DNA of 64,000 nucleotides from NCBI RefSeq assembly GCF_963583255.1, contig NC_084809.1, positions 9,340,215-9,404,214 on the forward strand, given 5' to 3'. Position numbers and translations under genes: made by a program. Of this stretch, positions 13,701 to 23,749 are shown piece after piece. Within the stretch, counting starts at the first letter, position 1, and the number at the start of each line of letters is the position of its first letter. The stretch comes from Pyrus communis. Taxonomy: Eukaryota; Streptophyta; Magnoliopsida; Rosales; Rosaceae. The notes beneath the pieces are model-generated. The model was not told the DNA's origin, searched no databases, and saw only the letters and a program-made list of their open reading frames with translations.

Positions 13701-16700
13701 GCACAGAAACCTGGGATTGACCACAATGAAACCTTTGCACCAGTGGCAAGGTTAGACACAATTTGAACTCTCATTGCTCTTGTAGCACTAAAAGGGTTGA
13801 AAGTTATTTAAGTTGGATGTTAAGTCAGCATTCCTAAATGGTGTGCTTGATGAAGAAGTGCATGTTGAACAACCTGAAGGTTTTGAGTTAAAAAATGCAG
13901 GTCACAAGGTCTACAAGTTAAGAAAGGCATTATATGGACTTAAACAAGCACCTAAAGCCTGGTACAGTGAGATTGATGCATATCTCTCTCTGTGCAGGTT
14001 CAAAAGAAACACAAGTGAAGCCACATTGTATACAAGATCTGATAATGAAGGAGGTTTGATAATTGTCTCAATATATGTTGATGACATTGTCAACACTGGA
14101 AGCAGTGTGAAGATGCTTACTGAGTTCAAAAGATAGATGATGCAGAGATATGAAATGTCAGATCTTGGACTTCTACATCATTTCTTGGGCATGGGGATAC
14201 TACAAATTGATCAAGGAGTATTCATCCGTCAAAGTAAGTATGCCAAGTCTCTACTTGTGAAATTTGGACTTGAAGACTGCAAACCAGTATCCATTCCCTT
14301 GCCCATTGGAGAAAAGCTTAAGAAAGTGGATGGGAATGAATTGGCTGATAAAGAACTTTACAGAAAATTAGTGGGAATTTTACTGTATTTAACAGCAACT
14401 AGACATGATCTAATGTTGCTGCAAGTTTGCTATCAAGGTTCATGAATAGTCCTACCAAGAAGCATCTAGAGGTTGCACGAAGGGTGCTAAGATATGTTCA
14501 AGGGACCTTCAACTATGGCATTAAGTATGTTAAGGACAAGTTTATAATTCTCATTGGATTCTGTGATGCAGATTGGGCAGGAAGTGAAGATGATAGCAGA
14601 AGCACCTCTGGTTATGCATTTAGCTTTGGAAGTGGAGCATTTTCTTGGGCATCTGTGAAACAAAACACAGTTGCACTATCAACTGTTGAAGCTGAGTATG
14701 TCGCAGCATCTGAGGCAACAACACAGTCCATTTGGTTAAGGTTTGTTCTTGATGATTTTGGGGAGATGCAAACGGAGGCAACACCTTTGTTATGTGATAA
14801 TATGTCAACTATATCTATGGCTAAGAATCCAGTTTTTAATCAGAGAACTAGACATATAAACAGAAGGTATCATTTCATAAGGGAAACTTTGCAAGATGGT
14901 ATGATTGATTTGCAATTCTGCAGAAGTGAAGAACAACTTGTAGACATTTTTACAAAGGTTTTGCCAAAGGACAGATTTAATCAATTGAGATTGAGGCTTA
15001 GAGTTAAGCCAGTAAGCAGCTTAGGAGAGGCTATTGAGAATTAAGCTGCATACTAAGCTTAAATCAACCTGCAGATGACAATCCTGCAAATTGAAAGTGA
15101 AGAGAATGAAGAATTCGAAGAGATAAAGAACTTGCCTTTTTTAGAAATAGTCGTTAGCTTTAAACTTGTACCAGCTAGTTTTATTTCCTAACCTACATAG
15201 TTGTTATTCTTAACAGTTTGGGATGTAATGTGTTATCCGATCCTCCTCCAAGTGGAAGAATGGTAGCCTCCGATGGTCTAAATGGCTGGAGATTAGTCAT
15301 TGCTCCCTGAAAAATAGGATCTGAGCATTTGACTGATTAGATGAATATAGGCCTGTATTCTCGGAGTTTTTCATATAGAACAAATACTGAACATTCTCAT
15401 TTTCTCAGTGTTCTTCTTTCTTTGCATAGATTTTCTGGTTTAAAACTTCAATCTTTGTTGTTAATCAACCTAAAACATAAAGCCTGATACCATTTCAACA
15501 TTCACCACAGAAAATTAACAAATTCAGAGTACAAGCAACTTGACTGACCTAGCAATGTCAAGCGAAAACTTTAATGCTGATTTTGGTCTTAATGCACCTT
15601 TCCTTTTAAGATATGCGCGAAAATCTCCCTGAAACAGTAAAAATAAAAGCTCAGATGAAAAAGAAATCCAACAAATATGTTGAATCTTTTAAAAATAGTG
15701 TATGACACTAAACAAACACATAATACATTTGTCTCATCATGTGTGCCTACAGGCTGCAGCGTGTCAATGGCCCATTTATTCGATTTCTCTTATTGTAACC
15801 TCAATGCAATCCAACAATTTCGGCATTTAAAACTCCAAGTCAGCCACCAAAAATCACACTTTTTGGCTAAAGGGCCAAATTAGGGGTGGGCACGATCCAG
15901 TTCGACCCGATTCCACCCTTAAAATGAAACTAGAATTGAAAATTTTCAACGGTTCGGTTCTGCTTAAATTTATTACTAAAACCGTACAGTTTGGTTCATG
16001 ACGGTTCCAGTTTGGTTCATATAGGTTTACGGTTCTAACCAAAATTATATATATGTTTTTTTTTTCTTCTAATTTTCTACTTCTAATACCAAACATAAAT
16101 TTCAACCACAAATTCAAGTAAATTTGAGTTTCCACTACTAGATCTACAAGATTTGTGACTGGAAGATAGAAAGTGTGCATATAAATATAAATCAAAAGAT
16201 AGAAAAGCTCATACCAATACCAAAATATAAATCTTAAACTAAAACTAAAATGTATATAATGCATAATATATTGGAAAAGAATGGAGAAAAATAATGTAGG
16301 GGGAGAAAAGTGATAAAACAACAAAGGAGGGGGAGAGAAGTGAAGAAAAATATTGGGCTTATGCACATGGTCTTCTTGGAAAATGTCTTATTTATATAAA
16401 AATAATAATAAAACAATAATTTATATTAAAAGTGGTTCAGTTCGGTTCTTCTGATTCTTAATATTTCCAAACCAGAACTGGAACCGTTTGAAATAATTCG
16501 GTTTGATTTTTGTTCCGGTTTTGACTTTTTTTATCAACGCGGTTTTTTCTGATTTTTTTTGTCACGGTTCGATTTGGTTTTCCGATTTGGCGATTTTTAT
16601 GCCCACCCTTAGGCCAAATTGTATGCTAGTCTATCGTTTGGCTTTCACTTGGTACTAAAGAATCTCTTATCCAAATTATAACAAATCAACATCAAATACG

Positions 16701-18050
16701 CAGATGCATAATAATGAACTGTGGAAGACTTAGGAATGGACGATGATATTAAAAGGAAGACATAAAGCAAAATTTTCACATGTTTCAGTTAACCTTGGTT
16801 AGATATTCTGTGACAATCATCATTGGACAGCTTTGTGTTACAGCACCCAAAAATTGGACAACATTTGGATGTCGTATTTTCTGAAGTAAAGCAAGCTCAT
16901 CCCTGAATGCATTTCTGATATTTCAATAAGCCAATTAAAACTCCAGCCGAAAAGAAAGACTCGAGACCTTTTAATTCATTATCTAAATTACAACAAAAGT
17001 AAAGTAGAGATAAAATTTCACACAAAAGTTTATCATAAAGACAAACTTACACTTTATCTTCATCAGCGAATACTTTCTCCCCAAGCATTTTAACCGCCAC
17101 TTGAATTCCACGCCACGATGCAATACGGTAGGTTCCCTAACATACATTTCATATGCAATCAAAGATCAATATCACCATTACACTGCCATACTTAACTTAA
17201 TCGACTGAATATTTTCTCGTAAACTAATTCATTGTGTCATAGTGAACTTGAATTTAATTAGACCTAAAAAAAAAAAAACACCAATGCCGACGTGATAGAC
17301 CTTTCCCATATGAGACTTACCTTTGTTATCTCAACACTACTGGAGGAATCAATTTCATTGGGATTAATCTCATACTCGGGGACTTCCCGTGCGCTTTGCA
17401 CATGCATGGGAGCCATCTAATATTTGCAAGAACCACAAATTATAGAAACGTAAGAAACAAAAGAAGCAAACTTTGCACACCCAAACACAATTAGATGACA
17501 TAAAACCAACTAATTACCCGAGGCTTGGCGCCGTAATCCTCCAAAAGTTTGATCACGTCATCGTTTTTGTAATACATTGCATCCGCAAAAGGCTGTTCAA
17601 CGAATAAATCACTCCCAGAGTCACTACACTGTTAGCAACCTATACATACAACATATATTTACATACATATATATACATACACACACGCGAATGTAGTAAA
17701 GTGACAAAATTTGGAGTGAACTTGGTTACCGTGCTGCCCCAGCGGTCACGCGGGTCGACATCGGCGCCTTTTTGGAGCAAGAGCTGAACGACGTCGGTTT
17801 GGCCCTGGCAAGCGGCGACGTGGAGGGCGGTGCGACCGTCGATGTCAGTGAAGTTGACATCGATGCCGGAGTCGAGGAGCTCCCGAATGGAGTCCAAGTT
17901 GCCCTCGTTGGCCATGTACAAGAGCCTCACGCGAGGGTCAACCGGCTCCGGCGTCACCGAGTCGTCCCGGTCCGGCGCCAGCGACGACTGCCTCATCAGA
18001 GTGAACCGGGCCGCTCCTGCTGATTGCTGGTGCTGTAGCATGGGTTCCAT
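7722..18050 (-). CDS. ILK: Ankyrin-repeat protein kinase, plant integrin-linked kinase (ILK) family
   Basis: Twelve coding exons join in frame with GT-AG splice sites: 18050-17730, 17592-17518, 17416-17321, 17136-17051, 16914-16794, 15628-15549, 9666-9604, 9359-9235, 9083-8998, 8613-8492, 8124-8013 and 7820-7722. They encode 461 aa, the usual family length. Start ATG is at 18050, where family similarity begins (MEPMLQ); an open stretch upstream to 18365 is taken as 5' UTR/promoter. Ankyrin repeats lie at about residues 40-130 ([20 protein letters not shown]) and the kinase domain at about 155-430. Visible motifs are a degenerate Gly loop ([10 protein letters not shown]), VAVK lysine at about 180, HRD at 275-277 in HRDLEPSN, DFG at 295-297 and APE at 327-329. 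Glu replaces the usual catalytic-loop Lys (HRDLE), as I recall for this family, in which Mn-dependent activity is reported. The protein is cytosolic or membrane-associated, with signalling roles in ion and immune responses in Arabidopsis relatives. Intron 6 (5.9 kb) carries a copia element and intron 5 a hAT-type element; the reading frame stays intact. Confidence 0.93.
10275..10752 (+). repeat. 5' LTR of the ILK-intron copia element
   Basis: 478 bp, TGTTGA to TCAACA, paired with 15032-15500. Confidence 0.92.
10800..11605 (+). pseudogene. Copia gag remnant
   Basis: Capsid-like region of the copia element. The main open part is 11084-11605, with gag motifs such as [10 protein letters not shown] and the [15 protein letters not shown] region, and ends at a TAA at 11603. 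Upstream stops near 10918 and 10990 break the N-terminus. The nucleocapsid zinc knuckle ([13 protein letters not shown]) follows at about 11815-11853 in the next open segment. Confidence 0.85.
11699..15044 (+). pseudogene. Copia pol remnant (protease, integrase, RT, RNase H)
   Basis: Domains appear in Ty1-copia order. A protease-like [11 protein letters not shown] (about 11967-11999) shows DSA where an active site would have DSG or DTG. Integrase spans about 12390-13040 ([31 protein letters not shown]). Reverse transcriptase spans about 13540-14440 ([30 protein letters not shown] at 14074-14085). RNase H is at about 14560-14960 ([21 protein letters not shown]). Stops and frameshifts at about 12389, 12500, 13042, 13137, 13530, 13764, 13809 and 14134 make it non-functional. 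Integrase before RT defines the copia order. Confidence 0.92.
15032..15500 (+). repeat. 3' LTR of the ILK-intron copia element
   Basis: 469 bp, paired with 10275-10752 and diverged from it at many positions. It is followed by the TTCAC target duplication copy. Confidence 0.92.
15881..16611. mobile_element. hAT-type non-autonomous element in ILK intron 5
   Basis: A 731-bp element. The left end is TAGGGGTGGGCA and the right end in reverse complement is TAAGGGTGGGCA. The 8-bp target duplication GGCCAAAT at 15873-15880 and 16612-16619 is perfect. Subterminal sequence is rich in GGTTCGGTTC-like repeats. TIR and 8-bp duplication point to the hAT superfamily. No transposase frame is present. Confidence 0.85.
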
Positions 18051-18514
18051 GTTTGGAGAAGAAGAACTGGGAATTGGGTTGTGAAGGAAGAGGAGAGAGA
18101 GAGAGAGTAGGTGGGGATTATCAATAAAGTGGGGAGGACTAAAGCAGGATTGGAAAGGGATAGCTGGCTGCTTAGAAGAAGAATGAGAAGAAACAAAGTA
18201 GATATTCTCACACTCGTTACTAACATGGTAGATGCTAGCGCCGCCGACATAGAGAACCTTATCTCGTGTGTACGGTCGGGCGCGCATGCGTGGCACGGGC
18301 CGCTCAATAAAAGAGCACGTGTCGATATTCCACATCGGCATAGTGGATGTTAGTGAAACAACCAATAGTCGGTTTGCCTTCTTAAACCCACATCGCCATC
18401 TTTTCTTCGTGCATTTCTGCTCTCAAAACTCTCAGTCTTTTCCCTCAAAAGCTCCGCCGTACAGAAAGCCACTATACGCTTTTCCCAAAAGGCTTCGGTT
18501 TTTTGTAGAGAGAG
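18051..18514. promoter_or_regulatory. Divergent ILK/BBX promoter with G-box
   Basis: Only 464 bp separate the start codons of the minus-strand kinase gene and the plus-strand B-box gene, so the two share an upstream region. It contains a palindromic G-box CACGTG (18316-18321, in GCACGTGTC), the class of site bound by HY5 and PIF-type factors. A GA tract (about 18095-18108) lies in the likely kinase 5' UTR. No clear TATA box was seen in either direction. Confidence 0.6.
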
Positions 18515-21212
18515 ATGAAGATACTGTGCAATGCGTGCGAGGTGGCGGAGGCCAAGGTGCTGTGCTGCGCGGACGAGGCGGCGTTGTGCTGGGCGTGCGA
18601 CCAGAAGATCCACGCCGCCAACAAACTGGCCAGCAAGCACCAGAGAGTCCCTCTCTCTTCCTCTTCCTCTCCCATGCCCAAGTGCGATATTTGCCAGGTC
18701 TGAACGAACTCCTAGTTTCAACTTTCAACTTTTTCTTGCTCTTATATTCATTCAAAGATTGTGACTTTTTTATGATATTTTGAGGTTAGATGCTACGTCT
18801 TAGGCAGTAGCAATAAGTTGCTACGTCTAACTCAGTATTACATATTTTATATAATATTTAAACGTTGCAAAGATTCATTCGATCTACACAAAATTTAACT
18901 ATTGATTTTTCAGACCATTTCATGTACTATGGAGGAAAAGTTAGATATTTTTGTGAAATTTCATTCCCCGGAGGATCTTTGCACGTTCTTCTTTGTGGGG
19001 ATCGTGAAAATTTTCCAATCACATTCATTCATCATACATCGTGCAAGTAAAAAATCATTGTAAATTTCTTTATTTAAAATTAAATATAAACAGTACCTAA
19101 TAAAAACTGGTCATACGATTAACATATATGATTGGAAGATCCTTGAAATTCTCTCTCATTTCATTCCTTTCATTATTTTGTGTTTAAAATTCCAAAGTAA
19201 ATGTTGGGTTTGTTGGTTGTGCTTACATTGGTTAACATGAATTAACCTGGTTGATCCGGGTCAGACCGGCCGAGTTCGAATCGCTGTCGCACTAAATTAT
19301 AATAGATTAGAATAAAATAGTCTTTAAGAAAATCATTATATTCTCAAACATGGGTTCGCCCAATTGGGTTAAGAGCAGTGTGTCCAGCCCCTCAACCAAG
19401 TTTGAAGGTTGTTGATCTGCCTCTTCATCCAAATTTAAAATACTACCGTGATAAATTAAAGTAGTTTATAATAGATTATCAATGTGTTGAAGAAAATAAG
19501 TTCATACTAACTTTGTTTATTCTTCTATGTGAAAGTGGTTTGTTGTAATTGATTGAGATAAAGATTTGTTTTGCTATTTTGATCAATTAAAACAATTTTC
19601 TTTCATGATACGTGTCACATAATAGTTCGAAAATTTAATGGTTTAGATCATACAATTATTAGATTTTACATAAAACTCGGTGCTACAAAGTGAGACGTAA
19701 CATTAAAATCGCATTAAAATTCTCTTGTTGAGTTGTGGTTTCAAATTTGATGTTTGATGTGGTGTGGGATGTGACTCGGGTCACACTCTATCTACCTATT
19801 TGCTTTACCGTCATTCGTTTTTCCTATAGTATTACCAAGTCCGCTAGGAATTGAGTCCAGAGTATTTATACTTGGAAGTGCAGATGTTGGAGATTTGCGG
19901 AAGAACTGTAGGGACATCCATCCGTATGTCATCACGTTACATCATGTTAACTAATTTCGGTCATTGACACTTGCACAGTTTGGTAGTTGTATTTATAATT
20001 GGAAGTACAGATGTTGGAGACTTGGGGTAGAACTGTAGGGATATCCATCCGTATATCATCACGTTATGTTAATTAATTTCGGTCATTGACACTTGCACTT
20101 ATACAGTTTGGTAGTTTACACAACTCGTAACACTATTAATATTTTTACACTCGTTATATTGTTTTACGTGTTCATTAACCCATGCTGGGGTTTTATTACT
20201 TTCTAGTGATCTGCAAACTTTACTTGACATATATGATTTGTTTGTGAGTTGATCCATGATTTTTGTTTAAAAGGCTCACAAGTCACACAATCTCTCAAAA
20301 ATGAAGTACCCTTTTGGTGATTTCTGCAAAGGGACCGCTGTTTTGGTGGTTCACGTATGTGAAGTTGTAATTGTTGAGATACATGAAGTAATCTACATTT
20401 CCTTTTCTGTTGCAGGAGATGGTCGGATACTTCTTCTGTCTGCAGGATCGAGCTTTACTCTGTCGGAAATGTGATGTTGCCGTACACACAGTAAACTCGT
20501 ATGTTTCCAGTCACCAAAGGTTTGTGCTTACTGGTGTGAAAGTGGGGCTTGAAGCTACCAAACCATGCATCTCCACCTCCACCAAGGAAATGTTGACTTC
20601 TGTGGAAACGGTTTCTGAATCAGCATCGTCGCGACCAATAAACAAAAGTCCAGTAGGTCCGTTTGTTGGGGAGATTAAACAAGCATTGCCTGGTAAAGTT
20701 GACAGTGTTGGAACTGGTGTATCAGGAAAATTACCGTTAATTCAAAATGCTAACACCTCCGGTTCCGGGTCGAACTTGGAAGAATTTCTTGGTTTTACTG
20801 ACCCTAATCAAAATTTTGGGGTCTTGGACCGCATGTCGCCCAAGGTGTGTGTATATATATGTATATCTTCCTATTATTTTTGTACGAGTCTGTCATGCTG
20901 AAACCATGACCGCATCGATGTTTTTAACGAACAAAAATTAGTTTTAGTTTGCAATGACATCACAGGTTCATTTTTGCAGTTTGATGTCCAAACGCTCACG
21001 TAGACATAAAGTTTCTAGTGTTTGGAAACGATCTAATGTAGTTTTCGGCTTCTTACAGGTTTACGGCAGATACTGCCTCTGATTGTTTTTTTGGTTTGAA
21101 GCTGTTGGAGGATGATTCAGGATTGAACCAAATTTCAGAAGGCAGATTGTTGGAAATTGCTAGCTGCCGGGCTGTATTCAGTTTATTTTACTTTTGTGAT
21201 CAAGTTATGTGA
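18515..21212 (+). CDS. BBX22: Double B-box zinc finger protein, BBX22/LZF1-like, with atypical C-terminus
   Basis: Exon 1 (18515-18697) encodes the first B-box, starting [20 protein letters not shown], and ends in CDICQ. Exon 2 begins at 20416 after a 1.7-kb intron and gives the second B-box ([24 protein letters not shown]) plus the linker, with [20 protein letters not shown]. Zinc-binding Cys/His/Asp residues of both boxes are present. Relatives are nuclear light-signalling co-regulators acting with HY5 and COP1 and promoting photomorphogenesis and anthocyanin synthesis. The 3' end is uncertain. With a donor after 20846 and exon 3 at 21059-21212 the product is 255 aa; with the donor after 20844 it stops at 21080-21082. 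The usual C-terminal VP/PPTASGLYWP block is absent in frame, though a LAAGLY-like trace lies in another frame near 21160. The gene may be truncated in function. Confidence 0.82.
19863..20117. repeat. Tandem duplication (127-bp unit) in BBX intron 1
   Basis: Two adjacent copies, starting at 19863 and 19990, share TATTTATA, GCAGATGTTGGAGA-like sequence, AGAACTGTAGGGA and CGGTCATTGACACTTGCAC with scattered differences. No coding or TE signature. Confidence 0.85.
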
Positions 21213-21949
21213 GGTGAGGGAATTAGGTAGGTGTATTAGGCAAATCATGGTAATTGGTAAGTTAGTATGTAATTTAGTTAGCATTAGTTGGTACTTAATT
21301 ACTCTTAACCTTTTTTTTTGGTCATTAATTACTCTTAACCTATATACATAGTTGCACATCTCTGAATGTGGGGTATGTAATTTAGTTACCATTGATTGGA
21401 AGTCCATTTTCACTTGCAACATAATATCTGAATGTGGGACATAAGATCCAAGTAGAGGAGAGAATTTTCAATGTGTCCCAAATACTAAGCGGAACATCAC
21501 TTGGTCACAGAATTGGAAGGATTTTAAAAAAAAAAATCCTCTAATTGTATAATGACGTGTTATGTTTCGTCACGTCTTTTTGATACACTAAAAATTTTCT
21601 CCAAATAAAGTAGTTGCTATTTGATAGAGTTGTGATGCCACCAACTACGGAAATAAATTTGTAGAAAAGTTTTGAGAAACACATATTCTTCTATTTTCTT
21701 GCATAAAAAATTATCATTATATAAGAAAATTAATTAGTAATATAAACTAATAAAAAATTACACTTAGAAGGAAAAAAGTAAAGTGAAGTGTGATTCTCAT
21801 CAAAGCTTCTCTAAATATTTATTTTTATAAAATGTGGTTCTCAAAACATATCGATCTACTTATCTTGCATTACTTAGTTTTTAGTTGTGAAAGGTTTTGT
21901 CTTGTTTTAAGTTAGTTGGGTTTTTTCTTCTAAATTATTAAGTTTGAAG
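21213..21949. other. Intergenic between BBX and LTR region
   Basis: AT-rich. It includes the likely BBX 3' UTR and a short direct repeat of TTAATTACTCTTAACCT near 21295-21342. Nothing else recognised. Confidence 0.5.
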
Positions 21950-23749
21950 TGTAACGACCCGTCCCCAATTATTACGGTTTTTATAATTTTAAAAGATGAA
22001 TTTACAAAAATGCCCTTCGAGGCGAAGATGTTGACTTTTGTTGACCGCCTTGTCAGGTCACGTAAGATCTATTTTCTTAGTGTATCTTTATAGCACTCGT
22101 TGCTATGAACGTGTGGGTGCAAGTGGAATCAGATTTGGAGTTACGATGAACGTTTTACAGAACTACGAAGTCAAGGGGCAAAATAGTCAATTCACTATTC
22201 TAGATATTAGGATTGAATATTTTAATTATTTTAATATTAATCTGTCATGTGGGACCCACACCCACCTCTCATTCTGCCATGTGTTCCCCACTCCGAGTCT
22301 CTCTCTCTCTCTCTTTATCTCTTTTTTTCCCTCTCTTTCGGCCTTTTTTCCCTCAGACTCTCCCCTTTCTCTTCGTCACTCAGTCTCACATCCCTCATTT
22401 TCTATAGAACCATCACCGGCCACTCCCACTCACCATGCTCGCCGACGAGCCTTCACACTACCAAATCACCACCATCACTTCATATTTGGGCCTGAATCGA
22501 GGACAAGAATATGTGGGAAAACCAACTTGAGGATTCTCGACCTCTGCAGCGAACATAGAGCTTTTCCTAGTGAAACATCCACTGTTCACATCACATGTTA
22601 GGTAAGCTTTGAGGTTCATCCTTTTCTCCTTTTTTTTTGATGTTTAGTTCGAGTTCTAAGCTGGCATGCTCGTTTTAGTGAGCTTGGGATGCATTAACAC
22701 CTAAGTTAGATTTCCCAGTTTCCAGCAAGAAACCCAGCGACTTTCGAACTGTATTCCAACCAACTCCGACCATGTCACGGCCTCCAATAAGTATATTTCA
22801 AATCCTCGTCTCTCTAGCTTCAATTTGAGTATTATACGTTGAGGATGATTAAGTTTTGACCCCGATTAGAGCCAAGGAAGTTTCCCAACCAAAATCCCAA
22901 GAATTCCGGTTTTCTCCTTCATTGGGTCCAGTGACCCGTGAGCCCAATCGGGTCGACCCGACTTGTGACCCAAAATCAGGCCCAAAACCCGATATGAATT
23001 CCAGCCCAATCCATTAATCCGAGCCCAGCCCAATAACCAAGCCCAAATCCATAACCCATTAACCCTAACCCAACTACTAGGCCCAACCCAGAAACCGACC
23101 CAACCCAGCAGATCTAACCTGGACCCAAACCCTGTTCCACGGTCAGCGCATGGGTGTGCATCATGGCCGGCGAGTGTAGCACACGCACCTCCGCTAGAGG
23201 TATTGTGACGACGACTTTTTTGGCGAACTTTCCAACGACTCAACTCGGCGCGTGGGGGAACATAATGTCCCTACTTAGGTTTTTCGATGTGCCGAATCCG
23301 AATTCATTGTCCGTTTTCCCAAATTCTATCGTTTTGGTAGAGTTTTACTAAATGGCCTCTATATGTGGTTAGGTGCATCGGTGGGAAGTGACTCCATTCT
23401 CGCTAGCTCGAGCAGCTCTTGGGCAACAAAATATCTGTGAGTGCACCCCTTCTTAATTGCATGTTTTTATAAAATATTAGGTTTGCAGGCATTTCATATT
23501 TCATGATTTGAGTATGTTTTCCATTATGTTTTACGGAATGCTATATTTATGCTTTACAGAGAATTTACAATTTATTTAAATTGCTTTTACGAAATATTTA
23601 TGATTTATCGAATTATGTTTTACGAAACGTTATGAAGTATTGGATTTATGAATATGGTTTATCATGGTTATGATGAGGCTTTGGGCTTTGAGCTTCGGAT
23701 TGATATGAGATTTTTGTGGTATGTTTTCGGTGCTTATCTATTGAGTTAT

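Larger units (their letters stand above)
10275..15500 (+). mobile_element. Ty1-copia LTR retrotransposon inside ILK intron 6
   Basis: A full-length but decayed element of about 5.2 kb, antisense to the host gene. LTRs lie at 10275-10752 and 15032-15500 and end TGTTGA...TCAACA (TATTGA at the 3' LTR start). The flanks TTCAT (10270-10274) and TTCAC (15501-15505) are a 5-bp target duplication with one mismatch. Just after the 5' LTR, CGGTATCAGA (10753-10762) resembles the initiator-Met-tRNA primer site of copia elements. A purine tract (TTAGGAGAGG, 15021-15030) precedes the 3' LTR. The LTRs differ at dozens of sites including a 9-bp indel, so the insertion is old. Confidence 0.95.

Noticed and set aside
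18051..18365. N-terminal extension of the kinase exon to an upstream ATG at 18365
   Set aside because: Family similarity starts at the ATG at 18050; the upstream part is low-complexity and overlaps the divergent promoter.
19240..19330. Possible tRNA-derived SINE with a B-box-like GTTCGAATC
   Set aside because: No A-box at the right distance, no tRNA fold and no clear target duplication; the motif alone is weak.
22038..22601. 187-codon open frame in element A
   Set aside because: It crosses CT-rich low-complexity LTR sequence, shows no domain and lies in a repeat with LTR ends; coding is unlikely.
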